This document shows positions 29,169-39,029 of a stretch of DNA of 64,000 nucleotides, piece after piece (positions within the stretch are counted from its first letter, which is position 1; each line of letters opens with the position of its first letter). Both the position numbers and the translations under genes were made by a program. The notes below the pieces were generated by a model, which was not told where the DNA came from, did not search any database, and saw nothing but the letters and a program-made list of their open reading frames with translations. Source of the stretch: Effrenium voratum. Its lineage: Eukaryota > Sar > Dinophyceae > Suessiales > Symbiodiniaceae. Location: positions 315,923-379,922 of the forward strand of contig CAUJNA010003289.1 in the NCBI GenBank assembly GCA_963377175.1, written 5' to 3'.

Positions 29169-29510
29169 ATATGCCATGAAACATGGCGAGAAAAAACCGA
29201 TCCGAAGTTTTGAGAGCTATGAAGGTCCTTTGATGGCTGTTGTTGGGAAACATGTTTTACATTTTTGCTTATTGTGGTTTAGTGGTTGAAATCCCCACTT
29301 AACTGCTAAAACTTATTTTGTTTGCTCGCCTTTCAACGTCAACCAAGCTTTGGAATCCAACTCTTATTTCCAGATTGGAATCGGCTATACATTTTAAGAG
29401 TCGGAACCTCAGCGGCGGACAGAAACCCATCGGTGGACAGAAACCCTCATGATGTCCACCAAATGCCAAGGGAAATTCGCAAGACTTGGGTCCAAGGGAG
29501 GCCTTTCTGA
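29169..29510 (+). CDS. Two-exon gene fragment split by a family R3 element
   Basis: Exon 1 (29169-29224) follows 'gttccacttggtttcag', reads YAMKHGEKKPIRSFESYE and ends 'gaag/gtcctt'. Exon 2 (29374-29510) follows 'ctcttatttccag', reads WNRLYILRVGTSAADRNPSV and DRNPHDVHQMPREIRKTWVQ, and stops. Phase 1 is kept on both sides (joint codon GAT). The intron is largely an R3 repeat. The pair 'gcggacagaaaccc' / 'gtggacagaaaccc' is a short tandem repeat within exon 2. Unrecognised. Confidence 0.57.
29225..29373 (+). mobile_element. Intron carrying family R3 repeat, copy 1
   Basis: Contains 'ggctgttgttgggaaacatg', 'gcttattgtggtttagtgg', 'taactgctaaaactt' and 'caacgtcaaccaag', in the same order as 30206-30324 and 38377-38502. 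It separates two in-phase exons. Confidence 0.62.
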
Positions 29511-29574
29511 GCTTTGGCTGCCCAAATCCCACCTCACACTTTGTAGCTCCATGAGTTATTTGACAATCATTCAT

Positions 29575-29668
29575 TGGTTGGACTTTGAACTTTTTGGGCT
29601 TGGGCCGTTTTGGTACATAAGACGTTTGGTTGCTTTTTTTCTGGGCCATCCACTCGTTCGGAAGTGAG
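29575..29668 (+). repeat. Family R1 copy before an exon
   Basis: 'ttggactttgaactttttgg' to 'catccactcgttcggaagtg', ending AGTGAG. The clearest exon nearby (29701) begins 32 bases later. Confidence 0.55.
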
Positions 29669-29700
29669 TTATACCCATGGCAACATGTTTTTCTGTCGAG

Positions 29701-29825
29701 TCAAGGGCCTGCGCCGAGCCCAGGACCATGCGGTGCGGGGCTTGGGCACTGCCATTGCGCTCTTCCCTCACGAGGACCCCTTGCACCACGAGGGTTCGGA
29801 GGGCCCCTCCCGCGTCCGTTCGCGG
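29701..29825 (+). CDS. Probable exon, strong codon bias
   Basis: Acceptor 'catgtttttctgtcgag' ends at 29700. The frame reads KGLRRAQDHAVRGLGTAIAL and FPHEDPLHHEGSEGPSRVRS, with about 85% of third bases G/C. A GT at 29826 ('gcgg/gtgggc') is the likely donor. Unrecognised. Confidence 0.57.
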
Positions 29826-30161
29826 GTGGGCGATATGGTTTTCCCTTATAAACACAAAGGGTGTCCCTAAAAAGTTCACCCCTGTCAACAAAGGGGAGCT
29901 GCAAACAGGTTTTTTTTTTCCTGGTCCTGGTTGTTTCCCAATCGGAAACCATCCAAACAGGGTAGCCTCGCAAACGACACACACACACACATGCCCGTAC
30001 AGTTTTGGGTGGGTGTGCTGTCTGGCTTGTGCAGGTGCTGTCTGTTTCCCTTTGCCTTTTATGCTTTTTCTTTTGCGAGGAGCCAGGTAGTAGTTGTTTG
30101 TTTTGTTGGGGGTGATCTTCCTGGGGTTGTATAGCCGGCAGCCAAAGGGAAATAAACACAG

Positions 30162-30394
30162 GGAACTGGCTTGGTTTGGTCTGCTTTGAACGAGTCAAAG
30201 GCAAGGCATGGTTGTTGTTGGGAAACATCTTTCCCATTTTGCTTATTGTGGTTTGGTGGAAAATCCAGACTTACCGCTAAAGTTTGAGAATGTTTGCTCC
30301 CCAAACCCAGCGTCAACCAAGAAGGGATGCCATCTTTTTGGGGCTTCCAAAAGCCATCGTATCCGTGCCCGGAGGCACCTCGAAGGCAAATCTA
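30162..30394 (+). CDS. Two-exon gene fragment split by a family R3 element (GC-AG intron)
   Basis: Exon 1 (30162-30205) follows 'aataaacacag' and reads GTGLVWSALNESKA plus two bases. Exon 2 (30325-30394) reads DAIFLGLPKAIVSVPGGTSK and ANL, before 'cta/gttggg'. The join gives AGG (Arg). The intron 30206-30324 begins GC ('caag/gcatgg') and ends AG, and is an R3 element. Unrecognised. Confidence 0.52.
30206..30324 (+). mobile_element. Intron carrying family R3 repeat, copy 2
   Basis: 'gcatggttgttgttgggaaa' to 'cagcgtcaaccaagaag'. About 75% similar by eye to the 29225 copy. A third copy at 38377-38502 lacks a GT/GC at its left edge. Confidence 0.62.
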
Positions 30395-30614
30395 GTTGGG
30401 GACCCTTTTCTTTTCTGGACCAACAAAAAGGGTTGGTTTCTTTTTGGCTTCCCTTTAAAATAAGTCAAAAAGGGTACCCTCAGCATAACACCTGTTGGTG
30501 TGTGTTTGTGTGTTTTTCCTTTTGTTTTCTGAGGGAACCCTTTGTTGGGGTTGGTTTGAAGCGGATCCTAGAGGTGAAAGCACCGTTTTAGGGCTCCCTA
30601 TTTTGCATACCCAG

Positions 30615-30757
30615 TGCTCCAGAGTCCCATGTGACAGAGCCCATGCCGGACTCACTTTGGGCTGGCGAGCAGGACTGGTCATCTACGTCGGAGCCTTAGG
30701 GCCAGTTGGAGTTGTGCGCTCGGGGGCACGAGTGATGTGTTTGTTCCATTGGTTGCT
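30615..30757 (+). CDS. Coding-like block, frame ambiguous
   Basis: After 'ctattttgcatacccag' one frame reads APESHVTEPMPDSLWAGEQD and WSSTSEP to a stop at about 30694. Another reads AGLTLGWRAGLVIYVGALGP, hydrophobic, to a stop at 30759. Both are G/C-ending. One is real at most. Confidence 0.38.
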
Positions 30758-30775
30758 GTGAAATAGAGGGCTGAA

Positions 30776-31091
30776 TCCCTTCAGATGGATCACCTAAAGG
30801 TCCCGCAAAACCAGACCTGATTCACGATTTAGATCATCAAGGGGGTCAGGGGTACCCACTCAAAACATGGAATCGGAAAGGGAGGTGGACGTTTGTCTGT
30901 GTCGCAGAGAAATGTGACTGCCAGGAGCTTTGGGGGCCCAGATTTGCAAAAAAGTACCTGGGCCCAGAGTTAGTCATCCCGAGAAGATGGGACATCGCCC
31001 CTTTTTGCATCCAATACGTACACGGAGCTGTTTTTGAAGTACTTCTGACCGAAATCATGTTTTTGGAACACGATACAACTCCAATGCTTTA
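30776..31091 (+). CDS. Long natural open frame, about 104 codons, unknown
   Basis: Open from a stop at 30773 to TAG at 31089-31091 with no ATG near its start: GSPKGPAKPDLIHDLDHQGG, then RKGRWTFVCVAEKCDCQELW, GPRFAKKYLGPELVIPRRWD and IAPFCIQYVHGAVFEVLL. Cys and Trp are well represented. Probably one or more exons whose limits are not clear. It lies 180 bases upstream of the 31271 exon and may be the same gene. Confidence 0.48.
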
Positions 31092-31270
31092 GGTTTGGGG
31101 TTCTGTGTTTCGTTTACCGAGTTTGATGTGGGGCTGTCAGCTGCCAACAGAAACCGATCGGCTAAATGCCGGCAGTCCTATTCCGTAATGCAACAGAAGA
31201 GAAAGCGACACGCAAATTTTCGGGAGCTCCATCCTTTTCGGACGACTTAAATCTTGGTTTCTTCTTGTAG

Positions 31271-31530
31271 GTGCCCGCCCCGACTTGGCGGCGCAAGAGA
31301 TAGATCCCATGCTAGTTTGCAGGAGAGCAACCAACTTTACTGTGGATGGGCAGCATCCTGCAACAATTTGGCTATGGGTCAACACCCCGTACCCCCAGTG
31401 AACATCCCAATCCCAACTAAAATAGGCTCCAAAATTTGGGTGGTGAATTCACCTACCAACCAAAATGGGATCCCATTGGTGTTGACCCACGGCCATTTGT
31501 GTATATATATATATATGTATGTGTGTACAC

Positions 31531-31563
<33 letters not shown>

Positions 31564-32001
31564 TGTATGTATGTATGTATGTATGTATGTATGTATGTAT
31601 GTATGTATGTATGTATGTATGTATGTATGTATGTATGTATGTATGTATGTATGTATGTATGTATGTATGTATGTATGTATGTATGTATGTATGTATGTAT
31701 GTATGTATGTATGTATGTATGTATGTATGTATGTATGTATGTATGTATGTATGTATGTATGTATGTATGTATGTATGTATGTATGTATGTATGTATGTAT
31801 GTATGTATGTATGTATGTATGTATGTATGTATGTATGTATGTATGTATGTATGTATGTATGTATGTATGTATGTATGTATGTATGTATGTATGTATGTAT
31901 GTATGTATGTATGTATGTATGTATGTATGTATGTATGTATGTATGTATGTATGTATGTATGTATGTATGTATGTATGTATGTATGTATGTATGTATGTAT
32001 G

Positions 32002-32033
<32 letters not shown>

Positions 32034-32970
32034 TGTATGTATGTATGTATGTATGTATGTATGTATGTATGTATGTATGTATGTATGTATGTATGTATGT
32101 ATGTATGTATGTATGTATGTATGTATGTATGTATGTATGTATGTATGTATGTATGTATGTATGTATGTATGTATGTATGTATGTATGTATGTATGTATGT
32201 ATGTATGTATGTATGTATGTATGTATGTATGTATGTATGTATGTATGTATGTATGTATGTATGTATGTATGTATGTATGTATGTATGTATGTATGTATGT
32301 ATGTATGTATGTATGTATGTATGTATGTATGTATGTATGTATGTATGTATGTATGTATGTATGTATGTATGTATGTATGTATGTATGTATGTATGTATGT
32401 ATGTATGTATGTATGTATGTATGTATGTATGTATGTATGTATGTATGTATGTATGTATGTATGTATGTATGTATGTATGTATGTATGTATGTATGTATGT
32501 ATGTATGTATGTATGTATGTATGTATGTATGTATGTATGTATGTATGTATGTATGTATGTATGTATGTATGTATGTATGTATGTATGTATGTATGTATGT
32601 ATGTATGTATGTATGTATGTATGTATGTATGTATGTATGTATGTATGTATGTATGTATGTATGTATGTATGTATGTATGTATGTATGTATGTATGTATGT
32701 ATGTATGTATGTATGTATGTATGTATGTATGTATGTATGTATGTATGTATGTATGTATGTATGTATGTATGTGTGTGTGTGTGTGTGTGAGTGTGTGAGT
32801 GTGTGAGTGTGTGTGTGTGTTTTTCCTCAACTATTCATAGGGCTTCGACCATTTGGAGCTCAACGCGGATTTTCCTTGACAGCCACAGAGGCCCAGACTC
32901 ATGGCCTACGACCTCAAGATGCCCTATGCCCATCAGGCGAAACGCGCCTTTCACCGCGTCGAGCGGGCCT
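31271..32970 (+). CDS. Two exons flanking a 1.5-kb intron full of GTAT repeat
   Basis: Exon 1 (31271-31377) follows an excellent acceptor ('cttggtttcttcttgtag') and reads ARPDLAAQEIDPMLVCRRAT and NFTVDGQHPATIWLW, ending 'tgg/gtcaac'. Exon 2 (from 32883) follows 'gcggattttccttgacag' and reads PQRPRLMAYDLKMPYAHQAK and RAFHRVERAWGL. Both junctions are phase 0. The intron holds an inverted-repeat element (31378-31496) and the GTAT array. The 3' limit of exon 2 is uncertain. Unrecognised. Confidence 0.5.
31378..31496 (+). mobile_element. Family B inverted-repeat element
   Basis: Left end GGGTCAACACCCC, right end GGTGTTGACCCACGGCC. The left half ('cccccagtgaacatcccaat') recurs reversed at 38811-38866 and 63190-63246 ('attgggatgttgattggggg'). 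The donor GT of the upstream exon lies in the left repeat. Confidence 0.6.
31530..32820. repeat. GTAT tetranucleotide array, about 1.24 kb
   Basis: Almost perfect (GTAT)n from about 31535 to 32771. One two-base phase slip ('gtatatgtat') lies near 32003, and a (GT)n tail runs to 32820. All frames on both strands are open, giving spurious ORFs of up to 514 codons. By the exon model above it lies within one intron. Confidence 0.98.
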
Positions 32971-33631
32971 GGGGGCTTGCATTTTTTTGGGGGGGTTCGG
33001 CCAGCCGTTTTGTCTTCTTGAGTGGATTTGGGTCCAAACTTTGAGTCCGACTTTGGCCGATGGACGGCTGCCCACAACTGCGGGATGGTGTGCAGAGACC
33101 TCCGCTATTTGACTCAGCGGTGATCTTTGCCTGAGCCTATTTGGATCCATCCGCTTGTGGCCTTGTTGTTCAAACAAGTTTTGCCTAAGGCCTTGCGATA
33201 ATCCATGCCCAACCTGCCAATCAACCAAGCCACCAAGCCAGGAACCACCCCCATGCTCCAGTTCTTTTGGAGAGGTTTTAGGTTTCCAAGAGGGTTCCCG
33301 CGCGGTGGATACTGGGCGGTTCTCGGACGACATGTCACTTTCAGCTGAAGGCCGGGCTTGAGCGTTGGGTATGTGTCTCTTTGGCGTGGAGCGTCAGTCG
33401 TTCAGTGGACCACACCCGAAGCATCCATCAAGTCTGCCCTTCGAGCTTCACCATGTAGGTCCTTTCTTTTTTCTTTGGCATGTAAATATTGCAGAGCAAG
33501 AGTGGGTATGTGTCAAAACAGGGAGACCCCCCAACATGGCGGTTTTTCCTTTTGGCTTCCCATTTAGTCATGGAAAAAGACATGCCTCATTTTTCGAGCG
33601 CCCGGCCGGAACCCGACGGATCCGCGTGTAG

Positions 33632-33990
33632 GCGGCGTGCTTCTGCCACGGCGCCAACTTAAAGTGCAAGGAGCAGGGCCAGGTGCGGTGGGACAAACCC
33701 CCTGTGCTGAGAAAGGAGGGCCAAAAGGGGAGGGATTTGCTTACCCTCCCACCAGCTAACATGGAAGTGCACAGACCCCTGTAGAAAGACTTCTTTCCTC
33801 TTGGAAAGGGCCTTTTTATGTCTTTTTGCACTTCTATGTTAGTTGGGTGGGAGGGTATCTGCCAGGGAGATTGAGCACCCAGCTACCCAGTTGCTTGCCC
33901 ACTTCACGGTGCCGGAGCTGGAAACACACGCCGGATTGGTCCATCAAAGGGGCACCCGTTCCCGTTTGTCGGCATTGGCTTCCTCACCTT
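33632..33990 (+). CDS. Two-exon gene fragment split by a TIR element (GC-AG intron)
   Basis: Exon 1 (33632-33738) follows 'gatccgcgtgtag' and reads ACFCHGANLKCKEQGQVRWD and KPPVLRKEGQKGRD plus two bases. Exon 2 (33866-33990) follows 'ggtatctgccag' and reads EIEHPATQLLAHFTVPELET and HAGLVHQRGTRSRLSALASS, ending 'cctt/gtaaga', a consensus donor. The join restores TTG (Leu). Third bases are strongly G/C in both. Cys in exon 1 (CxC, then C) suggests a small metal site or disulphides. Unrecognised. Confidence 0.58.
33739..33865 (+). mobile_element. Family R7 introner-like element
   Basis: Left 'taccctcccaccagctaaca' + 'tggaagtgca' and right 'tgcacttctatgttag' + 'tgggtgggagggta' are inverted copies (about 30 bases). 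The intron is this element plus 2 bases on the left and 7 on the right. Donor GC, acceptor CAG. Confidence 0.68.
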
Positions 33991-34299
33991 GTAAGAATCT
34001 CGGAAGCCTGGCTCCCTTTGTTCAACCCACGTCAGGAGGGGGCTGGGTCCTTCGGTGGCCGTAATTTAATGAAAGCCTCCCATCCTTCGGCGCAGTCCTT
34101 CTCTTTTTCGGAGGGAAGACTTCGGTCCCACCTATATCCTCCGTCCTCGGTCTCATCGCCCTTTTGGAGCCAGTTTAAAGTGAGCTTTCTTTGGTAGGTT
34201 GATGTTTAAAGGGGAAATAAACGGGAACCCAGTCGAGCGACACTCTGCAAAGGGTGGTCACATGATTTTTTTGTGAGACTCTTGTTTGGAGCGGGCTCC

Positions 34300-34372
34300 C
34301 CTTCCCCTTCCCCTTCCCCTTCCCCTTCCCCTTCCCCTTCCCCTTCCCCTTCCCCTTCCCCTTCCCTTCCTT
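34300..34372. repeat. CCCTTC hexanucleotide array
   Basis: About 12 units of CCCTTC/TTCCCC on the + strand. 33991-34290 has an open frame of uncertain meaning. 34400-34880 is T-rich with no gene seen. Confidence 0.96.
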
Positions 34373-34884
34373 CCCTCCTTTCTGCCATCCGTCCATACGT
34401 CCGTCCGTTTTGTCGCCTTTCGCTCCCTCTCTCTTGATTTATTCAGCACTCTATGTTTATTTAGTTGATTATATATGGTAAGTTGTGTTTTTTGGCTTTG
34501 TTGTTTGGATAGGTGTTCCTTCCTTTTTGAAAACCTGATTCCCTCAGTCCTTCATTCATATTGTTTGTGCTATGTATATAGCTTTATGTGATTTGGCTGA
34601 TTGGTTTATGTACAAATCCCTGCTTACGTGTGTATGTATGTATTTGTTTGTCTCGGAATTTGTCGTGGTATTTATTCACGTCGTGTCTACCTCTGTGTTG
34701 TTTTCCTTTGCTTATGTTGTTATTAAGTTTCTTGTGTGTTCGCTTGATTATGTTTTCAGTGTTGTAATTTGATTTATGTTATTGATGTAGGTATTTATTG
34801 TTTTAAGTGTTTAGCCACATTTATTTATGTATGACTTGTTGGTATGTACTTATGTATGATGTCATTGTTGTCTGTCTTGTTTAT

Positions 34885-35040
34885 TGCTTTCTTTCTTTAT
34901 TTCTTTATTTATTTATTTATTTATTCCTTCCTTTATTCCTTCCTTTCTTCCTTTATTTCTTCCTGGTTTATTTATTTCTTTATTCCTTCCTTTCTTTCTT
35001 TATTTCTTTCTTTCTTTCTTTCTTTGTTTCTTTCTTTCTG

Positions 35041-35072
<32 letters not shown>

Positions 35073-35310
35073 TGTTTAGTTATTTATTTCTTGATCTCTC
35101 TCTCTCTCTCTTTCTTTCTATTTATCTATCTTTCTGTCTTTCTGTCTTTCTGTCTTGCTTTCTGTCTTTCTGTTGTTTTTCTGTCTTTCTGCCTTTCTGT
35201 CTTGCTGCCTTTCGTTGTTTCTTTCTGTCTTTCTGTCTTTCTTGCTTGCTTGCTTTCTTTCTCTCTCGCTCTCTCTCTCTCTCTCTATCTTCCTCTCCCT
35301 CCCTCCCTCT
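34885..35310. repeat. TTTC/TTTA/CTTT pyrimidine-rich array
   Basis: Imperfect TTTC, TTTA, TTTCTGTC and CTCT units on the + strand. Leu/Phe/Ser-rich open frames here are artefacts. Confidence 0.95.
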
Positions 35311-35664
35311 CTGGAAACGTGGCGAGTCCTGACAACGGTCCCAGTTGCTCTCCTCTTTTCATACTCACCGTTCTATGGCGGGGACGGGGGTAAGCGAGCT
35401 TACCCATGATGAAGGTTCATGCTGGGAATTCGCTTATTTCCAATTTGGGAATCATAGTGGCTTGCGTCAATGCTTCAATACCTTTTAGATCCAGAACGTC
35501 GAAGATAAAGCAGTCATGGACAAATCCCCACTTATCAGAAAGGAGCCACCCTGTCCACTTTGGGTTCCACTTCAGCCACCAGTCAGTTGCCAGGAGGCCG
35601 CGGGCGAAGTGCTGTGGCCCGCCAAGAAGAAGGCGATGGGAACTCGGCGCAGCGATTGAAGTGA

Positions 35665-36219
35665 ATCTTTCGGGCGTGCTTCAATCATGACTTTTCGAGG
35701 GGTCGATTTCTCCTACTTGAGGGGCAGAATCCTTGCAACCACCAGACTGGAAGCCAAGCAGCACCTCAGTTCGGCACTCGGCTTGTGGGCCCCAGGTGTG
35801 GCGCTGCGTGGCCAACAACACCGCCTGAGCGGCATGATTTCGGGCGTAGCTCCCGCGGGGCGATCCGCGGCATTGATCCAGATCTCCGAGACTCCGAGCG
35901 AGTTCGAGCGAGGCAGGCGGGGCAGAAGGCGATCTTCGGGGCGAGCGAGGAATGGCGCGAGCAAAAGGGTGCGAGGGGGCTGGTTGGTGCGGGCAAAGGG
36001 GTGCAATGGGAGGACATGGGGAAGGACATCCGCGGAAGGTGCCATGGCGATCCTGGCGGATTTGTTTGGACTGCATGGTGCCGCTGCGGCCCTCCGAGTC
36101 GCATGTGTGTGCAACCCGGAGACTTGAAGGTCCGGGCATCCAGTTCCCCTTTCGAAACACTGGACAGGCGGCGCACAATTTTCCCACTGGAAGTTGCGGG
36201 TGGGGGGTTGGCCGTTGGG
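35665..36219 (+). CDS. GC-rich coding-like block, 185 codons open, frame uncertain
   Basis: The frame ending at TAG 36217-36219 contains GIDPDLRDSERVRARQAGQK, AIFGASEEWREQKGARGLVG and AGKGVQWEDMGKDIRG. Several frames on both strands are open because of high G+C, but this one has the most natural composition and G/C-ending codons. Probably part of the gene continued at 36240. 35310-35660 shows a weaker open frame only. Confidence 0.42.
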
Positions 36220-36239
36220 TAGCGCGCGCAAAGCGCTAG

Positions 36240-36498
36240 GCGGGGAAGGAACTTCCGACTCTCAACAGGAAATTTTTGGTTCATAAGTCAATGACTTGCT
36301 GGTGCTCACTAGAGATTGAGGGAATGACCCCAGGGGTCCCCTTAAAGAAAACCACAAGGGATAGTTTATAGGGGTCATTCCCTCATTCCCTACTGAGCAC
36401 CGCAAGATGATCAAGATACACGGAGGCTTCTCGTGTGTTTCAGACAATTGGTTGATGGCTTGCTGTTTTCGCGCTACCATCCAGGGCAAATGAGATGA
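36240..36498 (+). CDS. Two-exon gene end split by a TIR element (GC-AG intron)
   Basis: Exon 1 (36240-36297) follows 'aaagcgctag' and reads AGKELPTLNRKFLVHKSMT plus one base. Exon 2 (36407-36498) reads DQDTRRLLVCFRQLVDGLLF and SRYHPGQMR, stop TGA. The joint codon is TAT. Intron 36298-36406 begins GC, ends AG, and is nearly all one inverted-repeat element. An alternative exon 2 frame (MIKIHGGFSCVSDNWLMACC) is also open. Confidence 0.48.
36301..36401. mobile_element. Family R8 TIR element
   Basis: 36301-36332 'ggtgctcactagagattgag' + 'ggaatgacccc' and 36370-36401 'ggggtcattccctcattccc' + 'tactgagcacc' form a 31-base inverted repeat with about 3 mismatches. The spacer is 37 bases ('ccttaaagaaaaccacaagg'). 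A diverged relative lies at 5585-5660. Confidence 0.7.
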
Positions 36499-36683
36499 GA
36501 ACAAGAAGCTAGCATGTATGTCAAATGAGAGGTTATCTTATTGTTGTATGAGGGAAATTGAGGGGTTAATGTTAACTTCGGAATCCGAAGGACCGTACGA
36601 ATCAGGGGTCGCTCCCCTTTAGCAAGGACATGATCTATTTTTGCGGGTTCCTCTGACTCGAGTCCCCCGGATGAGTCCAAGGG

Positions 36684-36773
36684 ATGCCTGAGGGCCCAAA
36701 TGAGGCGGTATCACAAGTCTGCAAGGAGCTTGAAGGACTGGAGAAGAAGGACGACTACAAAGATGACGACCAG
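36684..36773 (+). CDS. Probable exon, acidic/charged
   Basis: Frame MPEGPNEAVSQVCKELEGLE then KKDDYKDDDQA; the AG at 36691-36692 is a possible acceptor. It ends near 'cag/gccggg', a GC-type donor. The DYKDDD string resembles an epitope tag by chance only. Unrecognised. 36780-37290 has no confident exon. Confidence 0.45.
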
Positions 36774-37294
36774 GCCGGGCTTTTGGGGGGGCGTGGAGTG
36801 CGCACTGGTGGGTTTCTTTTCGGGGCCAGCTCACGCGTTTTTTCGGAAGGCCCCTTTCTTGGGGATTCCTCTCCATTTTGTGAGTGATAGCTTGCACACA
36901 TCGTGACATGGTTTGAAAGGCAACCAAAAGGAATCCAGCGGCCTAGAGGGGTCCGGATTTACGAGAGACTCCAATTTAAGACGTTTGACCTGGGGTAAAA
37001 CCAGCTCGAGCCCCAGCACGAAGGTCCCTTGAGGATTCCTTATCGCCGCTGTTCCGTGGGCTTCTTGAATTCCCTTGAAACCTATCACCTTTTGCCCAGA
37101 GGCAACCCAAGTTTGTAGTGACTTTCCTCTTGCAGTGATGTTAACTGGGGGCGCAGATCGCTTCACCTCAGTTAGACAACTTTTTTGTACAGGCGGTCTT
37201 TTCGGTGTCTTTGGCACAACATTTCGCAGGCACCCATCCAGCTTGACCTGCTTTACCTCCCACCACTCTGGAACCCCAGCGCCAATCTTCGCAG

Positions 37295-37431
37295 GCGGAG
37301 CTGCCTGATGCGGCGGAAGCCGCCGCGGAGGCTGCGGCCGCCGCGCGCGAAGCTTCGCGCCCGAAGTTCACCCCCGAGGAGCTGCGGAAAGCGCGGGAGG
37401 AGGCACGCGGCTGTGCGGCATCGCATCGTGG
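37295..37431 (+). CDS. Probable exon, Ala/Glu-rich helix
   Basis: After 'caatcttcgcag' the frame reads AELPDAAEAAAEAAAAAREA and SRPKFTPEELRKAREEARG, strongly G/C-ending. A likely long alpha-helix or linker. The donor may be 'catcgtg/gagtga' (GA type) or an upstream GC. Unrecognised; Ala-rich linkers are common in dinoflagellate proteins. Confidence 0.5.
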
Positions 37432-38376
37432 AGTGATATGGAGTGTTCCTTGGAACTTCCTTGCAACTTGCGGCAACCGTCTTCCTTGCCCGAGATGCGT
37501 GTTTAGCAAGCCGTCTTCGGGCAACAAGAGCCTGCCGCTCGGCTAGTGCTCAGAAAAGAGTTTGGGCATACTCTTGCCAACCAACTCCGTGGCTGCGTTC
37601 CTTTGAAGGGAACTTCATCCTAAAGTTGCTACGGTATACACAATGGCATGCTTGCAATACCTGGAAAACAAGCGTAGGACTTTTGCTTGGCCCACCTTGC
37701 CTTTCTGCCCCAAGGGCCCACTACCAATCCCATTGATTCTGCTGCGAAGGGCATTCAATTCTGGGATGGTTGGCAAGAGGGGAAGGAGATGATTCGGCGC
37801 AAATCACAACCAGCTCAAAAATCGCAGGTGTCACAAACCCAGTTTTGTTGCGGGGATGTCTTATGTCCACTGAGTTATGCCAAGACCAGCCGGTCTTGGG
37901 ATCCTTAGGGGTTTCCAGGAACTCCCAAAATACGTGATGCGTTCCTTTAATAGTATTATCATCACGAGTAGTATTATTGTTGTTATGATGATTATAGTTG
38001 TTTGGTGTTTTTTTTTTTGGGGGGGGGGGAGGGCATATCCAAATTTTGTTAAAGACCAGAGGTCAACCACCGGCGTTGCATGCCAAAGCCTAGGGAAAAC
38101 CTGCAGCCCCTGCATGCGATTGTGTGTATGGGCTTGTCCAATTTGAAAAATGGGAACCTCTAGAAAAGGTGGGTTCGCGGGTTTTCAATCCTTCAAACTG
38201 GTGCAATGCCCCACGTAAAGAGGCACTGGGTATAAGAAGGGTACACATCAAAGGGTTGCTTCGGACATGGCAAGGAGGCTGCGGCTGGCGAGCGCACTGG
38301 ACGTTCCCGAATCCTAAATTTCGGGTCTTATGAGAAAAAAAACACGAATAGATCGACTCAAACCCACAGATATATT

Positions 38377-38502
38377 CATGGTTGTTGTTGGAAAAAATAT
38401 TGTTTTTCACATTTTTGCGTATTGTGGTTTAGTGGTTGAAATCCAACCACTTAACTGCTAAAGTTTAAATTGTTGCTCCCCTTATAACGTCAACCAAGTA
38501 GA
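38377..38502 (+). repeat. Family R3 repeat, copy 3
   Basis: 'catggttgttgttgg' ... 'gtattgtggtttagtggttg' ... 'taacgtcaaccaag'. No in-phase exon pair was identified around it. 37440-38370 has weak, ambiguous coding-like frames only (for example 38268-38312) and a T9/G9 tract near 38015. Confidence 0.6.
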
Positions 38503-38810
38503 TGTCCAATACTGTTTGACCCCCGACTCCCCGACCGCCCCATTCGGAGAAGGGGCGTATTTGAGTGGATTCTGTCCATCCTCACAGATCCTCATCATGT
38601 AGTTCACGCTTGGTGTGTCCCAGTGTTCAATATCAGCTGAAGTCACCGCGATCCTTTGTGCTTGCTAAGCTACAGCCTAGAGCATCTAGGGTTTCCTTGC
38701 ATGTTCCCTTCAAGCGCAGCTCCAACAGAGTATAATGCTTACTAGTGGCATGCCCACGGAAAACGGTTTAGAGCGCGCTTGGACTGAATCGCATCAGCCA
38801 AATGTCGATT

Positions 38811-38866
38811 TTAGTGGGGATTAGGATGTTCACTGGGGGCTAACCGGGATTTTGACCCACAGCCAC
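38811..38866 (+). repeat. Family B half element
   Basis: 'ttttagtggggattaggatg' to 'ttttgacccacagccacatg', the reverse complement of the left half of 31378-31496. 38510-38810 has no supported gene. Confidence 0.5.
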
Positions 38867-38908
38867 ATGAACATGGCTATGAGTCGGCTATGAGTTTTAA
38901 TTGAAAAG

Positions 38909-39029
38909 TGGTTGGTGGACACAAATTCCCAGCTAACTGATGTCTACCCAAGGGTCCCTACTTAAAATTCATATCCATATGTTTTATTTTGTTGGTTTAA
39001 AAGGGGTTCTACCACTGGTTTATTGCAAG
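38909..39029 (+). mobile_element. Mini-element R6 (44 nt) followed by R4 repeat
   Basis: 38909-38952 starts GTGGTTGGTGGACA and ends TGTCTACCCAAG, bounded by AAAA and GGTCC. 38953-39029 (R4) has 'catatccatatgttttattt' and 'ctaccactggtttattgcaa' and ends AG. The same pair lies at 56304-56424, and R6 alone at 46173-46219 and 58956-59000. Confidence 0.65.

Noticed and set aside
31535..32771. Regular repeats resembling a CRISPR array
   Set aside because: Units are 4 bases without spacers; this is eukaryotic microsatellite DNA.
31254..32830. ORFs of up to 514 codons of CMYV or HTYI repeats on both strands
   Set aside because: The GTAT array is open in all frames; only the non-repeat part at 31271-31377 looks coding.
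36740..36770. DYKDDD peptide resembling an epitope tag
   Set aside because: Surrounded by natural exon sequence with no vector features; chance.
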